DNA of 64,000 nucleotides from Paraburkholderia solitsugae (GTDB taxonomy: Bacteria; Pseudomonadota; Gammaproteobacteria; Burkholderiales; Burkholderiaceae): assembly GCF_013177695.1 (NCBI RefSeq), contig NZ_WOEY01000027.1, forward strand, positions 1 to 64,000, in the 5' to 3' direction. The translations under genes and the position numbers were made by a program. The notes beneath the pieces are model-generated. The model was not told where the DNA came from. It saw nothing but the letters and a program-made list of their open reading frames with translations, and made no database searches. Shown piece after piece: positions 1-8,792 of this stretch. Numbering within the stretch: the stretch's first letter is position 1; every line of letters begins with the position of its first letter.

Positions 1-1122
1 TTTGCAGAACGACCGGCGGAAACGATGAGCTTTGGTCTTGTCGTCCAACGGCTCGAGACCGTCGCTCGTGAAGACCACTGTGTAGTTGAATCCAATTCTC
101 ACACTCGGTTTGATGAGCACGTTCGGCGCGACGGCGAAATGCCAGCGGGATGACAGCTTTCGGCTTTCGCCGTTAAGGGCACGTCTGCCGGATTTACCTG
201 TGCCATCGAGGAACGTCAGCTGCTTCCCTTCAGAAAGGGGCCACGGTAGATACCAGGCAAGTCTGCTGTTCGCGAGCTCATAGGCGTGCAGGCCTCGAAT
301 TGTCATACACCGCTCCCAACCCTGTCTGACGATATCGGCAAGGATAGAGAGTCGGTCGCGCGACGACAGCGTCGGGAGCTGTGCGCAATTTGGTGCGAGG
401 TAGGCGTCCAAAAGTATCTCGGCGGAGGTTACCTTGCCAACATAATGTTTGCGCGCGACAAAGTCTGACGCTCGAGCGAACGTGATGACGGTCTTTCCCA
501 CGACGCGCGCGGGCCATTCTCCTTTGAATGCGCGGTCGCTTATTGGGTCGCCTTCGAACTGATGCAACCTGATTCCTGCTGGCGCGTTATCTACCATCAG
601 CCAGTTCGAAAGGAGCGTTTCGTCAGCCGTCAGCGGTTTCTGTTGTTCGTCGAGCTCTGTGGCGGTCCAGGTTGAAGCAGCGACTTCATCGTCAATCCGG
701 CGGGGAACCTCGTCCTTATCGAACCTCTTTACCAGAGCCGCGAGGCCACGATGCCAGCCGTCGGTAAAATCGAGAATCTGCTTGTCGTGGATTTCTGCTG
801 GCACATCCGAATGCTCGATGTCATCAGCCCGAATAGGGATAATGAATCCAGGGGTTGCGCATTCAATTGCATCGGCCATACTCAACTCGCGTCGGTAGCC
901 AAACTTCATGGTGGCTGGCTTGGCGACAACGGTCACAAATTTTGTTGCTTGCGTTCTGATTGCCGACTCGATATCCGGCCAAAAACGGTCGCCCGCCTCG
1001 AGTTGGCGAAGCTCGACCCAAACGTTATAGCCTGAAGCGGTTAATCGCGCGGCCAGCCAGCTCGCGAACTCGTTGCTCTCGGGGGCTGCATGTGAGATGA
1101 AAATCAGGTCTTTGTTGTTCAA
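1..1122 (-). CDS. TIR-domain protein, C-terminus cut by window edge
   Basis: The frame is open from a TTG at 1122 to position 1 with no stop (374 codons), so the C-terminus lies outside the window. The N-terminus begins MNNKDLIFISHAAPESNEFA and continues to GYNVWVELRQLEAGDRFW, the pattern of a bacterial TIR domain (about residues 1-115). Glu79 in YRREL is the likely catalytic glutamate by analogy with NAD-cleaving TIRs. About 260 further residues form an unrecognised C-terminal part. TIR proteins are commonly abortive-infection effectors that deplete NAD or make signal nucleotides; that role is inferred here. TTG is chosen because an in-frame TAG lies just upstream and the TIR begins at once. 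It is divergent from the HEPN-like gene. Confidence 0.8.
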   Translation of the reverse strand, partial: MNNKDLIFISHAAPESNEFASWLAARLTASGYNVWVELRQLEAGDRFWPDIESAIRTQATKFVTVVAKPATMKFGYRRELSMADAIECATPGFIIPIRADDIEHSDVPAEIHDKQILDFTDGWHRGLAALVKRFDKDEVPRRIDDEVAASTWTATELDEQQKPLTADETLLSNWLMVDNAPAGIRLHQFEGDPISDRAFKGEWPARVVGKTVITFARASDFVARKHYVGKVTSAEILLDAYLAPNCAQLPTLSSRDRLSILADIVRQGWERCMTIRGLHAYELANSRLAWYLPWPLSEGKQLTFLDGTGKSGRRALNGESRKLSSRWHFAVAPNVLIKPSVRIGFNYTVVFTSDGLEPLDDKTKAHRFRRSFCK

Positions 1123-1300
1123 TTTGCCGCTCGTCTATCTTGGACTTTGTCGGTTCGCAGACACTGACGATACTGACTTGATTGAAGTCACCGCGAACAA
1201 GCAGTATATCGATTTCAGCTTCAGGCGCCCTACAGGCGGCGGTCTGCCCAGCCAGAACGCTCGACGTCGGCTTTGGCCTAGTTTTTTTGAGGGAAAGGAC

Positions 1301-1813
1301 ATGGACGTTATGGACTGGCTCTGCCAGCGGCAGCAAGGTTTTGGCGAGCTTCAACAACATGAGCGAATTTGCGTGTTCGAGTTTGCAATGATATGGACCT
1401 ACTTCGAATCCAAGGTCTGCGCCGCCAACGCAAACCCTACCATTCTCGTCGACACCGCACGGGAGGCGGTTGCGCATGATGCCTTCAGACCAGAAATAGT
1501 CGCAGATGCAATCGCATATTTTCGTGCTCGCTATGTTACTGAAGGTGCTCTCAATGAGCGCTTCCCGCATCTACACTTCCTGCACGGGCAAAATGAAGGC
1601 TTGGTGATGGACGTGTTGTTGGGGAAATCGAACGAATCCGCAGACACGCTGGCTGCGGCACTTCTTATTGTGCTGCGGTATCGAAACAACCTCTTCCACG
1701 GGACGAAGTGGGGCTATAACCTCAGGGACCAAGAGCAGAACTTCAAAATCTCGACGAACCTCCTCAGAGGGATGGTCGAGATTTTCGACCAGATTCGCCC
1801 TGAACGAAGGTAA
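1301..1813 (+). CDS. HEPN-like protein with an RX4H motif
   Basis: This 170-residue protein starts at an ATG preceded by GAGGGAAAGGAC, a good ribosome binding site; the frame is open further upstream but overlaps the TIR gene there. It is mostly helical, and near the C-terminus carries RNNLFH (R128 to H133), the RX4-6H motif of HEPN domains, which are often RNases in toxin-antitoxin and phage-defence systems. HEPN motifs can also occur in non-catalytic proteins, so RNase activity is inference. It is divergent from the TIR gene with 178 bases between the starts, which must hold both promoters. No antitoxin-like partner is seen next to it. Confidence 0.65.
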   Translation: MDVMDWLCQRQQGFGELQQHERICVFEFAMIWTYFESKVCAANANPTILVDTAREAVAHDAFRPEIVADAIAYFRARYVTEGALNERFPHLHFLHGQNEGLVMDVLLGKSNESADTLAAALLIVLRYRNNLFHGTKWGYNLRDQEQNFKISTNLLRGMVEIFDQIRPERR

Positions 1814-1863
1814 AGAGACCCACTCGAGTTAAACCACGCCAATCGCGCCCGCCGACGCAACGA

Positions 1864-1888
1864 AAAGCGAGCTCTGAGTGCTCGCTTT
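1864..1888 (-). terminator. Terminator of the decayed lysine/alanine-rich gene
   Basis: A perfect 9-bp inverted repeat (AAAGCGAGC / GCTCGCTTT, 7-base loop) ends in four Ts on the minus strand. It lies just past the stop codon of the relic reading frame that follows. Confidence 0.6.
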
Positions 1889-1897
1889 CACGGTCGC

Positions 1898-2083
1898 TTA
1901 AGCAGCCGCAGCTTCCGGCGCGGCCGCGACATTCGTCGTCGCGCGCATCTTTTCGGCGCCAACCAATTTTTTCGCCGGTGCCTTCTTCGCTACCGCCGTC
2001 TTTGTCGCGGGCTTCTTCGCGACGTCTTTCGGCTTGCTCGAAGTGCCAGAATCCGCAACTCCGCTACCAACATAAGCAGCGGC
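1898..2083 (-). pseudogene. Relic C-terminal tail of a histone-like protein
   Basis: In the minus strand a 61-codon frame with no usable ATG reads a tail rich in KKPATKTAVAKKAPAKK, ending AAAPEAAAA and a stop, then a terminator. It is directly preceded in frame by the stop of the membrane-protein gene at 2084. The composition matches the lysine/alanine tails of the H-NS (4449-5369) and HU (8135-8593) genes in this window. It looks like the 3' end of a nucleoid-protein gene whose 5' part was replaced. It could still be read if a non-standard start exists. Confidence 0.5.
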
Positions 2084-2686
2084 TTATTCGATAACTCCAT
2101 GTTGCCGCAGCCACTGACCGTGCTCAGAGACAATGGTCGAGAACGGCGAAGGATTTTCGCGGTACATCACCTTGAACAAAGAGAGGCAATCCGGGGGCGA
2201 CTTGTCTGTGCTGACACTTTGGACTGACGCGTCAACTAATGAACTTGTGGGACCAAGCTGGATGGCCTTCTCTGCAGCGACGGTCGTTGCCATCATGTCG
2301 TCGGTACCCTGTAGAGCACATGTTTGGAAGGCGCTGCGGGCGGCCGTGTTAAACGCTGGGCTTCCCTTAACTTGTCCGAACAGTCCGAATTCGATGTTCA
2401 TAGTCTGATGCCATATCTCCAGCTGTACTTTTTGCCTCTCAATGTCGGCGCCGGGCGTTTCGAAGAACACCGCTACTATCGAGAGACCCGTACAGAGGGC
2501 AGCACCTGCGTCCCACCACGGCGAACGCAAAGAATCGATGAAGCCGAGCATAACCGCCGCGCCGACCAAAATCCCGCACAAAAGGATAGCTGCCGCACCA
2601 ACGTACTCAGCCGCAACCAAGGATTTGATAGCAAGGCCCACTCCCAACAAAAGAGCCGCAGCCGAAAAAGTAGGTCGGATTCTCAT
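2084..2686 (-). CDS. Membrane protein of unknown function
   Basis: The start is the ATG with GAGGAG just upstream, giving MRIRPTFSAAALLLGVGLA and 200 residues; an ATG 30 bases further up has no good ribosome site. Three hydrophobic segments fill about residues 5-90 (AAALLLGVGLAIKSL, AAAILLCGILVGAAVMLGFI and a segment ending CTGLSIVAVFF). A soluble C-terminal half follows, with two cysteines, predicted to lie on one side of the inner membrane. I do not recognise the family. It stands alone, and its stop abuts the relic histone-like tail. Confidence 0.6.
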   Translation of the reverse strand: MRIRPTFSAAALLLGVGLAIKSLVAAEYVGAAAILLCGILVGAAVMLGFIDSLRSPWWDAGAALCTGLSIVAVFFETPGADIERQKVQLEIWHQTMNIEFGLFGQVKGSPAFNTAARSAFQTCALQGTDDMMATTVAAEKAIQLGPTSSLVDASVQSVSTDKSPPDCLSLFKVMYRENPSPFSTIVSEHGQWLRQHGVIE

Positions 2687-3018
2687 AAACTCCTCAGTAG
2701 CATTTTCGTGAGTCATCAGCGACCTGCCGACCGTCGCCTAGCTCGTTGAAGGAAACGGAGCGCCAAGCGCCAGGAAAAATGCGTGACCAGACGACATTTG
2801 GTCCGCGCGTCAGTCGCCCTTACTTTTGAGCAGCCGCCCATGTATTCAACCATCATTGATTGCTATCCTTCAGCGGACGCCGCTTACCTCCTAAGGCGCC
2901 CCGCCTGCCTCGGCCGCAAACTGCAGTACCTCGAGCAGTTGCCCAAATTTCTGCAGCAATTCATCGAAGGTGTGCTCGCTGCGTCCAACCTGCAAGGACT
3001 GGTGGGCGGCCCGCCTGT
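2687..3018. other. Intergenic region, no convincing gene
   Basis: No long frame has credible coding character. The minus strand just after the lipoprotein gene reads a 34-residue peptide (QVGRSEHTFDELLQKFGQLL onward) that looks protein-like but has only a TTG start and no ribosome site. It may be a remnant. Confidence 0.4.
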
Positions 3019-3483
3019 CTAGTTAGAAGCCGCTTTGGTCCTGACCGCGCTGGGTTCGCCGGTTTGCTTGAACATCTCGTCCATCAAGTCTTGGACCACG
3101 CCGTCCGCATTGGGAAACTGATGCAGGACGGAATTCTTCCAGTGTCCCGACGTGATAAGGCCGCCACTTGGCGCCTTGTAAAAGCGGATGTCCATCGAAC
3201 GCAAGTACATAACTATGTCCCAGAACCAGCTGTCGGTGTAGGTGACATTCATGTCGGCTTTGTCGCACGCGGGGGCAACCGACACTGACACGCCGTGGTT
3301 TTCCAGATTGCGTTGGATTGCTGCGTCCATGTCAGCAGACTTGCCGCCGTGCGCAGTAAAGCACGCTGTTGTCATCGGCGAGCCTTTCGCCTGCGGACCA
3401 GCGGTGACGTTTTGGGTCGTTGAACATCCAGAAAGAATAGCGAGCGCCAACACAGCGGCGACAGCGGAGACCAGAGTGCGCAT
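3019..3483 (-). CDS. Small lipoprotein of unknown function
   Basis: 154 residues. The N-terminus MRTLVSAVAAVLALAILSGC is a lipoprotein signal with lipobox LSGC, so the protein should be acylated at Cys20 and membrane-anchored in the envelope. The mature part has two cysteines and a conserved-looking core around TYTDSWFWDIVMYLRSMDIR. The start is the ATG with AGGA eight bases upstream; an earlier frame start lacks this. It resembles small lipoproteins of uncharacterised families; I cannot name one securely. It is transcribed alone on the minus strand. Confidence 0.7.
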   Translation of the reverse strand: MRTLVSAVAAVLALAILSGCSTTQNVTAGPQAKGSPMTTACFTAHGGKSADMDAAIQRNLENHGVSVSVAPACDKADMNVTYTDSWFWDIVMYLRSMDIRFYKAPSGGLITSGHWKNSVLHQFPNADGVVQDLMDEMFKQTGEPSAVRTKAASN

Positions 3484-3764
3484 TTTATTTTTCCTGTTTG
3501 AATGCAAAGACGGCACTCTGAATATCGGCAGCTACGTCGCGAACTTGAGCGAACTGAAGACCTGTGCCTGGGCGTTGGGTTCTTGGAGTTCAACTACCAC
3601 GTGGCGCAACTGCAGGTCCTGACGAGGTACCGCGCGCGGTGCGCCGACGTCGGTAATGTCGTGTTACCAATCTCGCACCGCCGTTTCACATGTGTCCGAC
3701 ATCGCTTCTTACACTCCGAGCCGTATTCACTGACATTGCACTCGATGTGCGAGGAGTGGCGAAG

Positions 3765-4076
3765 ATGAACAAGAAGATACTTGGCGCAGCACTTGGTCTG
3801 GCGGTTCTGGCGGCATCAACGGCAGCATCGGCGCACGTCGACGTCGCCATCGGACTGGGCATCCCCGGAGCCGTGTATGCGCCGGCAGAGCCAGTGTACG
3901 CACCGCCACCTCCCGTCGTGTATGCTCCCGCACCTGTCGCCGTCGCGTACGGCGGTGACGACGACTGGCGAGCCCGCGAATGGCGCGAACGTCGCGAGTG
4001 GCGTGAACGTGAATGGCGCCGCCAGGAATGGCGTGAGCACGAGTGGCGCGAGCATCGTGATTGGCGCGGGTATTGA
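3765..4076 (+). CDS. Small exported protein with EWRE repeats
   Basis: 103 residues from an ATG with GAGGAG eight bases upstream. The signal peptide MNKKILGAALGLAVLAASTA is probably cut after ASA. It is followed by a proline/tyrosine/valine-rich stretch with repeated VYAP units, then a strongly charged tail built of EWRE-type units ending DWRGY. Many Burkholderiales encode such small envelope proteins; their function is unknown. It is followed on the same strand by the glycine-zipper gene 53 bases later, so the two may be co-transcribed. Confidence 0.7.
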   Translation: MNKKILGAALGLAVLAASTAASAHVDVAIGLGIPGAVYAPAEPVYAPPPPVVYAPAPVAVAYGGDDDWRAREWRERREWREREWRRQEWREHEWREHRDWRGY

Positions 4077-4129
4077 AACGACGCCTGAAGGCGCCACATC
4101 CGAAAAATCCGACCTCGGAGTACTTTCGA

Positions 4130-4378
4130 ATGAAAACTAGCCCGATAAGAATCGCCTTGATTGCAGCGACGCTGGCCTTCGCAACGGTAGGCACTGCAAA
4201 CGCCGCAGGCTGCCTCAAGGGCGCGGTTGTAGGCGGGGTCGCTGGGCATTACGCGGGGCACCACGCTGTCGTTGGTGCGGTCGGTGGCTGCATGGTCGGC
4301 AGGCACCTTGCGAAGCAGCACGCTCAAGAGCACGCTCAACAGCAAGCCGCGCAACGTCAGGCAGCACAGGCGCAATAA
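4130..4378 (+). CDS. Small exported glycine-zipper protein
   Basis: 82 residues. Signal peptide MKTSPIRIALIAATLAFATV, cut after ANA, is followed by GCLKGAVVGGVAGHYAGHH with a second AVVGAVGG run. These form a glycine-zipper hairpin of the kind found in outer-membrane or periplasmic proteins. The C-terminus is a glutamine/alanine-rich tail. GGAG lies upstream of the ATG. Its function is not known; location in the envelope is inferred from the signal and zipper. Confidence 0.65.
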   Translation: MKTSPIRIALIAATLAFATVGTANAAGCLKGAVVGGVAGHYAGHHAVVGAVGGCMVGRHLAKQHAQEHAQQQAAQRQAAQAQ

Positions 4379-4448
4379 AACGTCGTCGGCTTGGTGTACC
4401 CGGTGGAATCAGAAAATCGCTGGTCCACCGGGCACCTGACTGTTACGT

Positions 4449-5369
4449 TCAGTTTGTCAACTCAGCGCCAGACTCGTCTGTGGTCACCGGAGCGGGCACG
4501 GCCACGCTCTTGCGCGGCGCTTTTTTCGCCGGCACCTTCGCGCTCACGGCCTTCTTCGCAGCAGTTTTCTTCGCAGTCGGGGCCTTCTTCGCGACAGCCT
4601 TCGTGACCGCCGGTTTCGCATCGGCCGCAGCACTGGCGCCAACAATCAGAAACTTGCTGCGGTCCTTGGCACCAGACAGCCAGGCCGGTGCCGGACCGCG
4701 TCCGCTCCAGGTAGCGCCAGACTTCGGGTCGCGATACTTAGCCGGCTGCGGACCTTTCGGCTGACCCTTGGTAGAAGTCGCATCAACTGCCTTCGAGGCG
4801 TTCTTCACCGCAGCCTTCGTCTTGCTCACAACAGATGCGTTCGTCGCAACAGTTGCTTTAGCGCCACCTGCAATCAGGAACTTACTCCTGTCTTTGGTTT
4901 CGGCAATCCACGCCGGCGCGCGGCCGCGTCCACTCCACGTCGCGCCCGACTTTGGGTCCCGGTACATCGCCGGCTGCGGCCCGCGGACATAGTTGCCAGC
5001 CGCCTTCGCTTTGCTAACAGAAACCGGTTTCGTTGTCGCCGTACTTCCGTCAACCAGGAATTTGTCTCGGTTCTTCGCGGCGGCAATCCAACTTGGAGCC
5101 CGGCCGTGTCCGGTCCAGGTTGCACCACTCTTCGGGTCGCGATACTTGACCGCAGCAGCGCTGCCTTTGCTCATGGTCTTAGCAACTGCCTTCTTGGCGC
5201 GCTGCTTGCCGCCAACGTGCGCGTCAATGTCAGCGGTGGTTAGGCCGTGCTTCGCCATTAACTCGCGAATCTTTTCGATGACGCCCGACGATTGCTTTGC
5301 AATAAGCGCATCCGCCTGCGCTTGCAGTTTTTTCATCTTCGCCTGCACTGCTTCCAAAGTTGTTGCCAT
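4449..5369 (-). CDS. H-NS family protein with three DNA-binding domains and H1-like tail
   Basis: 306 residues against about 100 for a normal H-NS of this family. Residues 1-52 form the coiled-coil oligomerisation region. The DNA-binding motif YRDPKSGATWxGxG occurs three times (starting near residues 76, 136 and 212), each followed by APxW and RxKFL. Residues 250-290 are a lysine/alanine/proline tail like histone H1. The ATG at 5369 has GGAGG upstream. H-NS proteins bind AT-rich DNA and silence foreign genes. A three-headed form on an island could silence the island or bridge DNA differently from the core H-NS at 37357-37659; that is inference. Confidence 0.9.
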   Translation of the reverse strand: MATTLEAVQAKMKKLQAQADALIAKQSSGVIEKIRELMAKHGLTTADIDAHVGGKQRAKKAVAKTMSKGSAAAVKYRDPKSGATWTGHGRAPSWIAAAKNRDKFLVDGSTATTKPVSVSKAKAAGNYVRGPQPAMYRDPKSGATWSGRGRAPAWIAETKDRSKFLIAGGAKATVATNASVVSKTKAAVKNASKAVDATSTKGQPKGPQPAKYRDPKSGATWSGRGPAPAWLSGAKDRSKFLIVGASAAADAKPAVTKAVAKKAPTAKKTAAKKAVSAKVPAKKAPRKSVAVPAPVTTDESGAELTN

Positions 5370-5505
5370 CAGGTGACCTCCGTATGATTGTGGCCGCAAT
5401 ATGCCACGGTCGCGCTAGAAAAGGCTAGCGCATTGACTAAAGCGGCGTATCACCAAAAATCACAACACTGCGTCGCCGCGCTCCATACCCGTCAATGCGG
5501 TCCGC

Positions 5506-6180
5506 TCAAGGCTTGTCCTTGCCGCGAACATTACTTGGTGGTTCCCTGGTACTTCCACCGCTCCTCCTTCGGCGTCGGAAGAGAGCGCCGAATCCAACGG
5601 CGACAAGCAATGCCGTCATCAGGCCGGCGCTCATGCCGGTCGTGCCACGCGATTCACTCGCGCCCGAGGGAGCAGACGCGACCGTAGGCGAAGAGGCTTG
5701 TGTCTCCACGGGTTTCGGAAGCGCCACGCCGGCGGCACTCCCTTGGCGCACCAGAGATGCTTCCAATGTCGGCAAGGCTTGGGAAGTGGGGAGGACAATT
5801 GCTTCCGAGGTAGGTCCGACAGGAGCCATGGCAGTAGCCGAGGCCATAACCGGAGCCACTGCAGCGCGAGAAGTGGTTTCGACAGACTTGGCCATCACCG
5901 CCCACCGAACAAATACGCGGTCGATACAGTGGACGTCGGTGCAGGCGCTCCGCGATTGCCTCCACCGGGCGAGTTGTTCGCGCGAGAGCTTCCCACTGCT
6001 CAGCAGAGCCTGCTGTTGCGCGAAGATATCGTCGTACTCATTGTTCAGGATGGCGTGGTCGCATATGACGCGCTCAGCCGGTTGTCGCGTGGTTGCACAT
6101 TGAATATCGCTCGCCCATGCTCCGGTTGAACCCAAAGCTGTCAGTGATAGCAGCAATGCCAGATGTCGTGTCAGATGCAC
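5506..6180 (-). CDS. LprI/DUF1311-type exported protein with C-terminal membrane helix
   Basis: Translation is placed at a GTG with AAGGAGG upstream, giving MHLTRHLALLLSLTALGSTG as signal peptide and 224 residues in all. The mature N-terminal part (DIQCATTRQPAERVICDHA, then NNEYDDIFAQQ and further cysteines) fits the LprI-type lysozyme-inhibitor/DUF1311 domain. A proline/alanine/threonine-rich linker follows. Near the C-terminus GLMTALLVAVGFGALF precedes RRRRR, a membrane helix with a positive stop. It is probably anchored in the inner membrane and acts in the periplasm; the target is unknown. Confidence 0.7.
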   Translation of the reverse strand: MHLTRHLALLLSLTALGSTGAWASDIQCATTRQPAERVICDHAILNNEYDDIFAQQQALLSSGKLSREQLARWRQSRSACTDVHCIDRVFVRWAVMAKSVETTSRAAVAPVMASATAMAPVGPTSEAIVLPTSQALPTLEASLVRQGSAAGVALPKPVETQASSPTVASAPSGASESRGTTGMSAGLMTALLVAVGFGALFRRRRRSGGSTREPPSNVRGKDKP

Positions 6181-6330
6181 CGCTCCTCCTTGAAGGTGAT
6201 TGCCGTGATTAAACCGCAGTCGCTTGTGAGCGAATTCGAAATTGGTGCCAGCCGTACCCAAGGGACACTTGCCGGTTCGGCCGCGCTAGGCGTGCCAGTT
6301 CAATCGCGGGAAGGTGTGACTTGATGTCTT

Positions 6331-6973
6331 CTACTTTGGCCGCAGGAAGCGTGGGACCACAATGAATCCCCCTGGCTCATCGCCATACACATCGACTCGT
6401 CCCTCAAGTAAATAATTTGCCGTCAACGCACACAGCGCCGCATCAACGTCATCGATAGACCTCAGTGACGTTATTTCAACTCCCTCACGTTGGAGGATTT
6501 CCCGGCGCTGAGTTCCCTTTTTCTTCGCAGATGCGACTTCCTTCCCAAAGAATGCACAAGTTATTGCGTGGGGAAACGTCTCAAAGCACAGCCGGCCCCC
6601 CAATTTCTCCACCGTTCTTGAAAAGAGGAAAGTGTGGGGCGAATGCGTCATATACCCTCTCGCCGTTGAACATCCATCCGTAGAATCCGCTTTTACTCGC
6701 CATGGCCAGTTCACGAGTCGGGGTCGCAAACGAAAAGATTCGGTGCCGTGCAAGCGCTTTCTCAGCTTGCCTTCCGGCCTCGCCAATCCGCCACCGACAG
6801 GGTGCATCAATACCTACCACTGCAACCTCAAACTGGAGGCACTTTTCGAGCATATGCTCCGGCGCCTCCTTGCGGAGGTTGCACACAATCTGGGTGCCGC
6901 GCAGGATAACCAGATGATTTCCTTTCAGGTCGCCGCCGATATCGATTCCAGCTACAGCTCGCCCCGAGCTCAT
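6331..6973 (-). pseudogene. DUF429 family gene split by a one-base frameshift
   Basis: The first part (MSSGRAVAGIDIGGDLKGNH) reads to about residue 125 and then runs out of frame. The second part resumes one frame over at RLCFETFPHAITCAFFGKE and ends near 6331. Dropping one base from the run of six C at 6596-6601 joins them as GGEIGGRLCFETFPHA, typical of DUF429, a family with a GIDIG/GVDxA start and predicted RNase H-like fold. So there is a +1 insertion in a homopolymer, either a true mutation, a reversible slip or a sequencing error. If intact it would be about 213 residues. Confidence 0.75.
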
Positions 6974-7035
6974 AGTCCAATTGCTTTTTTTTGATAAGTC
7001 CCAGTGCTCGCAGGGGAGGAACGCAAAGCGTTCCG

Positions 7036-7278
<243 letters not shown>

Positions 7279-7387
7279 TCGTGGGTTGCCAATACTTGCG
7301 CGCGCTCCTAGCTAACAGCTTCGGTTGCGCGAGGAGCGAGGTCGTTCGATTTACCCAAGCCCTCGTCCCAGAGCAATATGATGGCCG

Positions 7388-7850
7388 TCACGCCGCCAAC
7401 CTGTGCTCGTATAAGGTCGGTCCCTGTCATCAAGTATCGCGTGCAGTGCCTCCAAGTTTGACGCATCCGGGTTGAGCCACGCGTCAACGTTTTCAGGTTT
7501 GATGGGAACGATGCAGCGGTGGTGTCCGGCGGCGGCGACCTCAGGTGGCAGCTCGTCCGTAATGGCCGCAAATGAGAGCAAGTCTGGCTCGCCCGGGAGA
7601 CGTCCAGCGCGACCAGAGAAAAATGCCCCGCATGTCGTGCGCGGGAATCAGCCTAAACTTCAAAACAACATTCTCGTTCTTTTCGCCCTCCGCCAGCTCA
7701 CGGCCCTCCATCTTCGGGCAACTCACTCACCAGCTCGGCATTGAACTTGTCGATGAGTGCTTTTACCGCGCTCGTCATCGGACTGTGACACCGAAAACGC
7801 ATCTTCCATCGCCTTCGGAATCTTCGCTTTGCCGCCCTCGGCGCGCTCAC
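7388..7850 (-). pseudogene. Decayed SRAP (YedK/HMCES-like) gene copy
   Basis: Broken frames match the intact SRAP gene at 17021-17983: ERAEGGKAKIPKAMEDAF, then KALIDKFNAE, then KMEGRELAEGEKNENVVLKF, then LLSFAAITDELPPEVAAAGH to DDRDRPY. The N-terminus with the catalytic Cys2 is lost, about 130 central residues are deleted, and several frameshifts separate the blocks, including a one-base loss near the C-terminus. Similarity to the intact copy continues past the stop codon, so a DNA segment was duplicated or acquired twice. It cannot encode a working enzyme. Confidence 0.8.
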
Positions 7851-8134
7851 AGACACCCGACGCTGGACTCGCGCGAGAGGTTTGCTCCTCTTGCCCGTGC
7901 TTCAAATCCTTTCGCATAGCCGTTTGCCTGGGCGCAGCCTTCTGCGGAGGGGTCCAGGTCATCGTTTTTGCGTCACCTCGGCGCCAAACCCCTTGTTTTG
8001 GGCCTCCCCCGTTGCAGAGTCAAATCCGGATTGCTACGCTAGCGCCGGCCTGAGGATTTGGACCTTTGCGTATTGTCGGTGACTGTGCAAAGGCAAGGGT
8101 CTCGGGCCAACCTTTGACCAATAACGAGGAATCT

Positions 8135-8593
8135 ATGGCAACAACGAGTGCAACGAAAGCTGCAGCAAAGCCGGCTCCGAAGAAAGCTGTAACGCCGGTC
8201 GAGAAAATGGCGAAAGCGCCGACGGTGAAGAAGGCTGCGGCTCCTGTCACGAAGAAGGCGGTCGCTGCCACGCCGCTGAAGCCCATCAAGGATTCGTTCA
8301 CGAAGGCTTCGCTCGCTACCCACCTCGCCGAGCGCGCAGGTGTCGAGCCGAAAGCCGCGAAGGCTTTGATGGCAGCACTGGAAGAAACGGTGCTCGCATC
8401 GGTCCACAAGAAGGGCTCGAAGGAGTTCACGCTGCCGGGTCTGCTGAAGGTTGTTGCTCAGGACGTGCCGGCAAAGAAGAAGCGCTTCGGCAAGGACCCG
8501 TTCACGGGTGAAGACAAGTGGTTTGCCGCGAAGCCCGCGTCGGTGCGTCTGAAAGTACGCCCGCTGAAGAAGCTGAAGGACGCCGCTCTCTAA
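8135..8593 (+). CDS. HU-family DNA-binding protein with lysine/alanine N-terminal arm
   Basis: 152 residues. The ATG has GAGG upstream. Residues 1-50 are a basic alanine/lysine/proline arm resembling histone H1. Residues 52-152 are an HU/IHF fold: SFTKASLATHLAERAGVEPK, FTLPGLLKVV and the arm RFGKDPFTGEDKWFAAKP. HU dimers bend and coat DNA. The added arm should raise non-specific DNA binding. A terminator follows directly, so it is a single-gene unit. This type of two-part HU is familiar in Burkholderiales. Confidence 0.9.
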   Translation: MATTSATKAAAKPAPKKAVTPVEKMAKAPTVKKAAAPVTKKAVAATPLKPIKDSFTKASLATHLAERAGVEPKAAKALMAALEETVLASVHKKGSKEFTLPGLLKVVAQDVPAKKKRFGKDPFTGEDKWFAAKPASVRLKVRPLKKLKDAAL

Positions 8594-8614
8594 GCCGGAC
8601 CGCTGGAAAGGAAG

Positions 8615-8645
8615 CCCCTCGCGACGGAAGTCTGAGGGGTTTTTT
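8615..8645 (+). terminator. Rho-independent terminator of the HU gene
   Basis: CCCCTC and GAGGGG pair across a 13-base loop and are followed by six Ts, 22 bases after the HU stop codon. Confidence 0.8.
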
Positions 8646-8792
8646 GCTTCTATGCCTGAGGCGCACGGGCCTTCATTTAATCTGGCTACTCAAGATGAGC
8701 TGGGCGATACTGCGGAGCACTCGGCGTCCACTGCGAGGAGCAACATATGCGAGGACGACCTCATCTCAGCGACGATGGGAAGTCGAGCGCAC

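Noticed and set aside
1025..1570. Minus-strand open frame of 181 codons
   Set aside because: It overlaps both the TIR start and the HEPN-like gene out of frame and has no domain signature.
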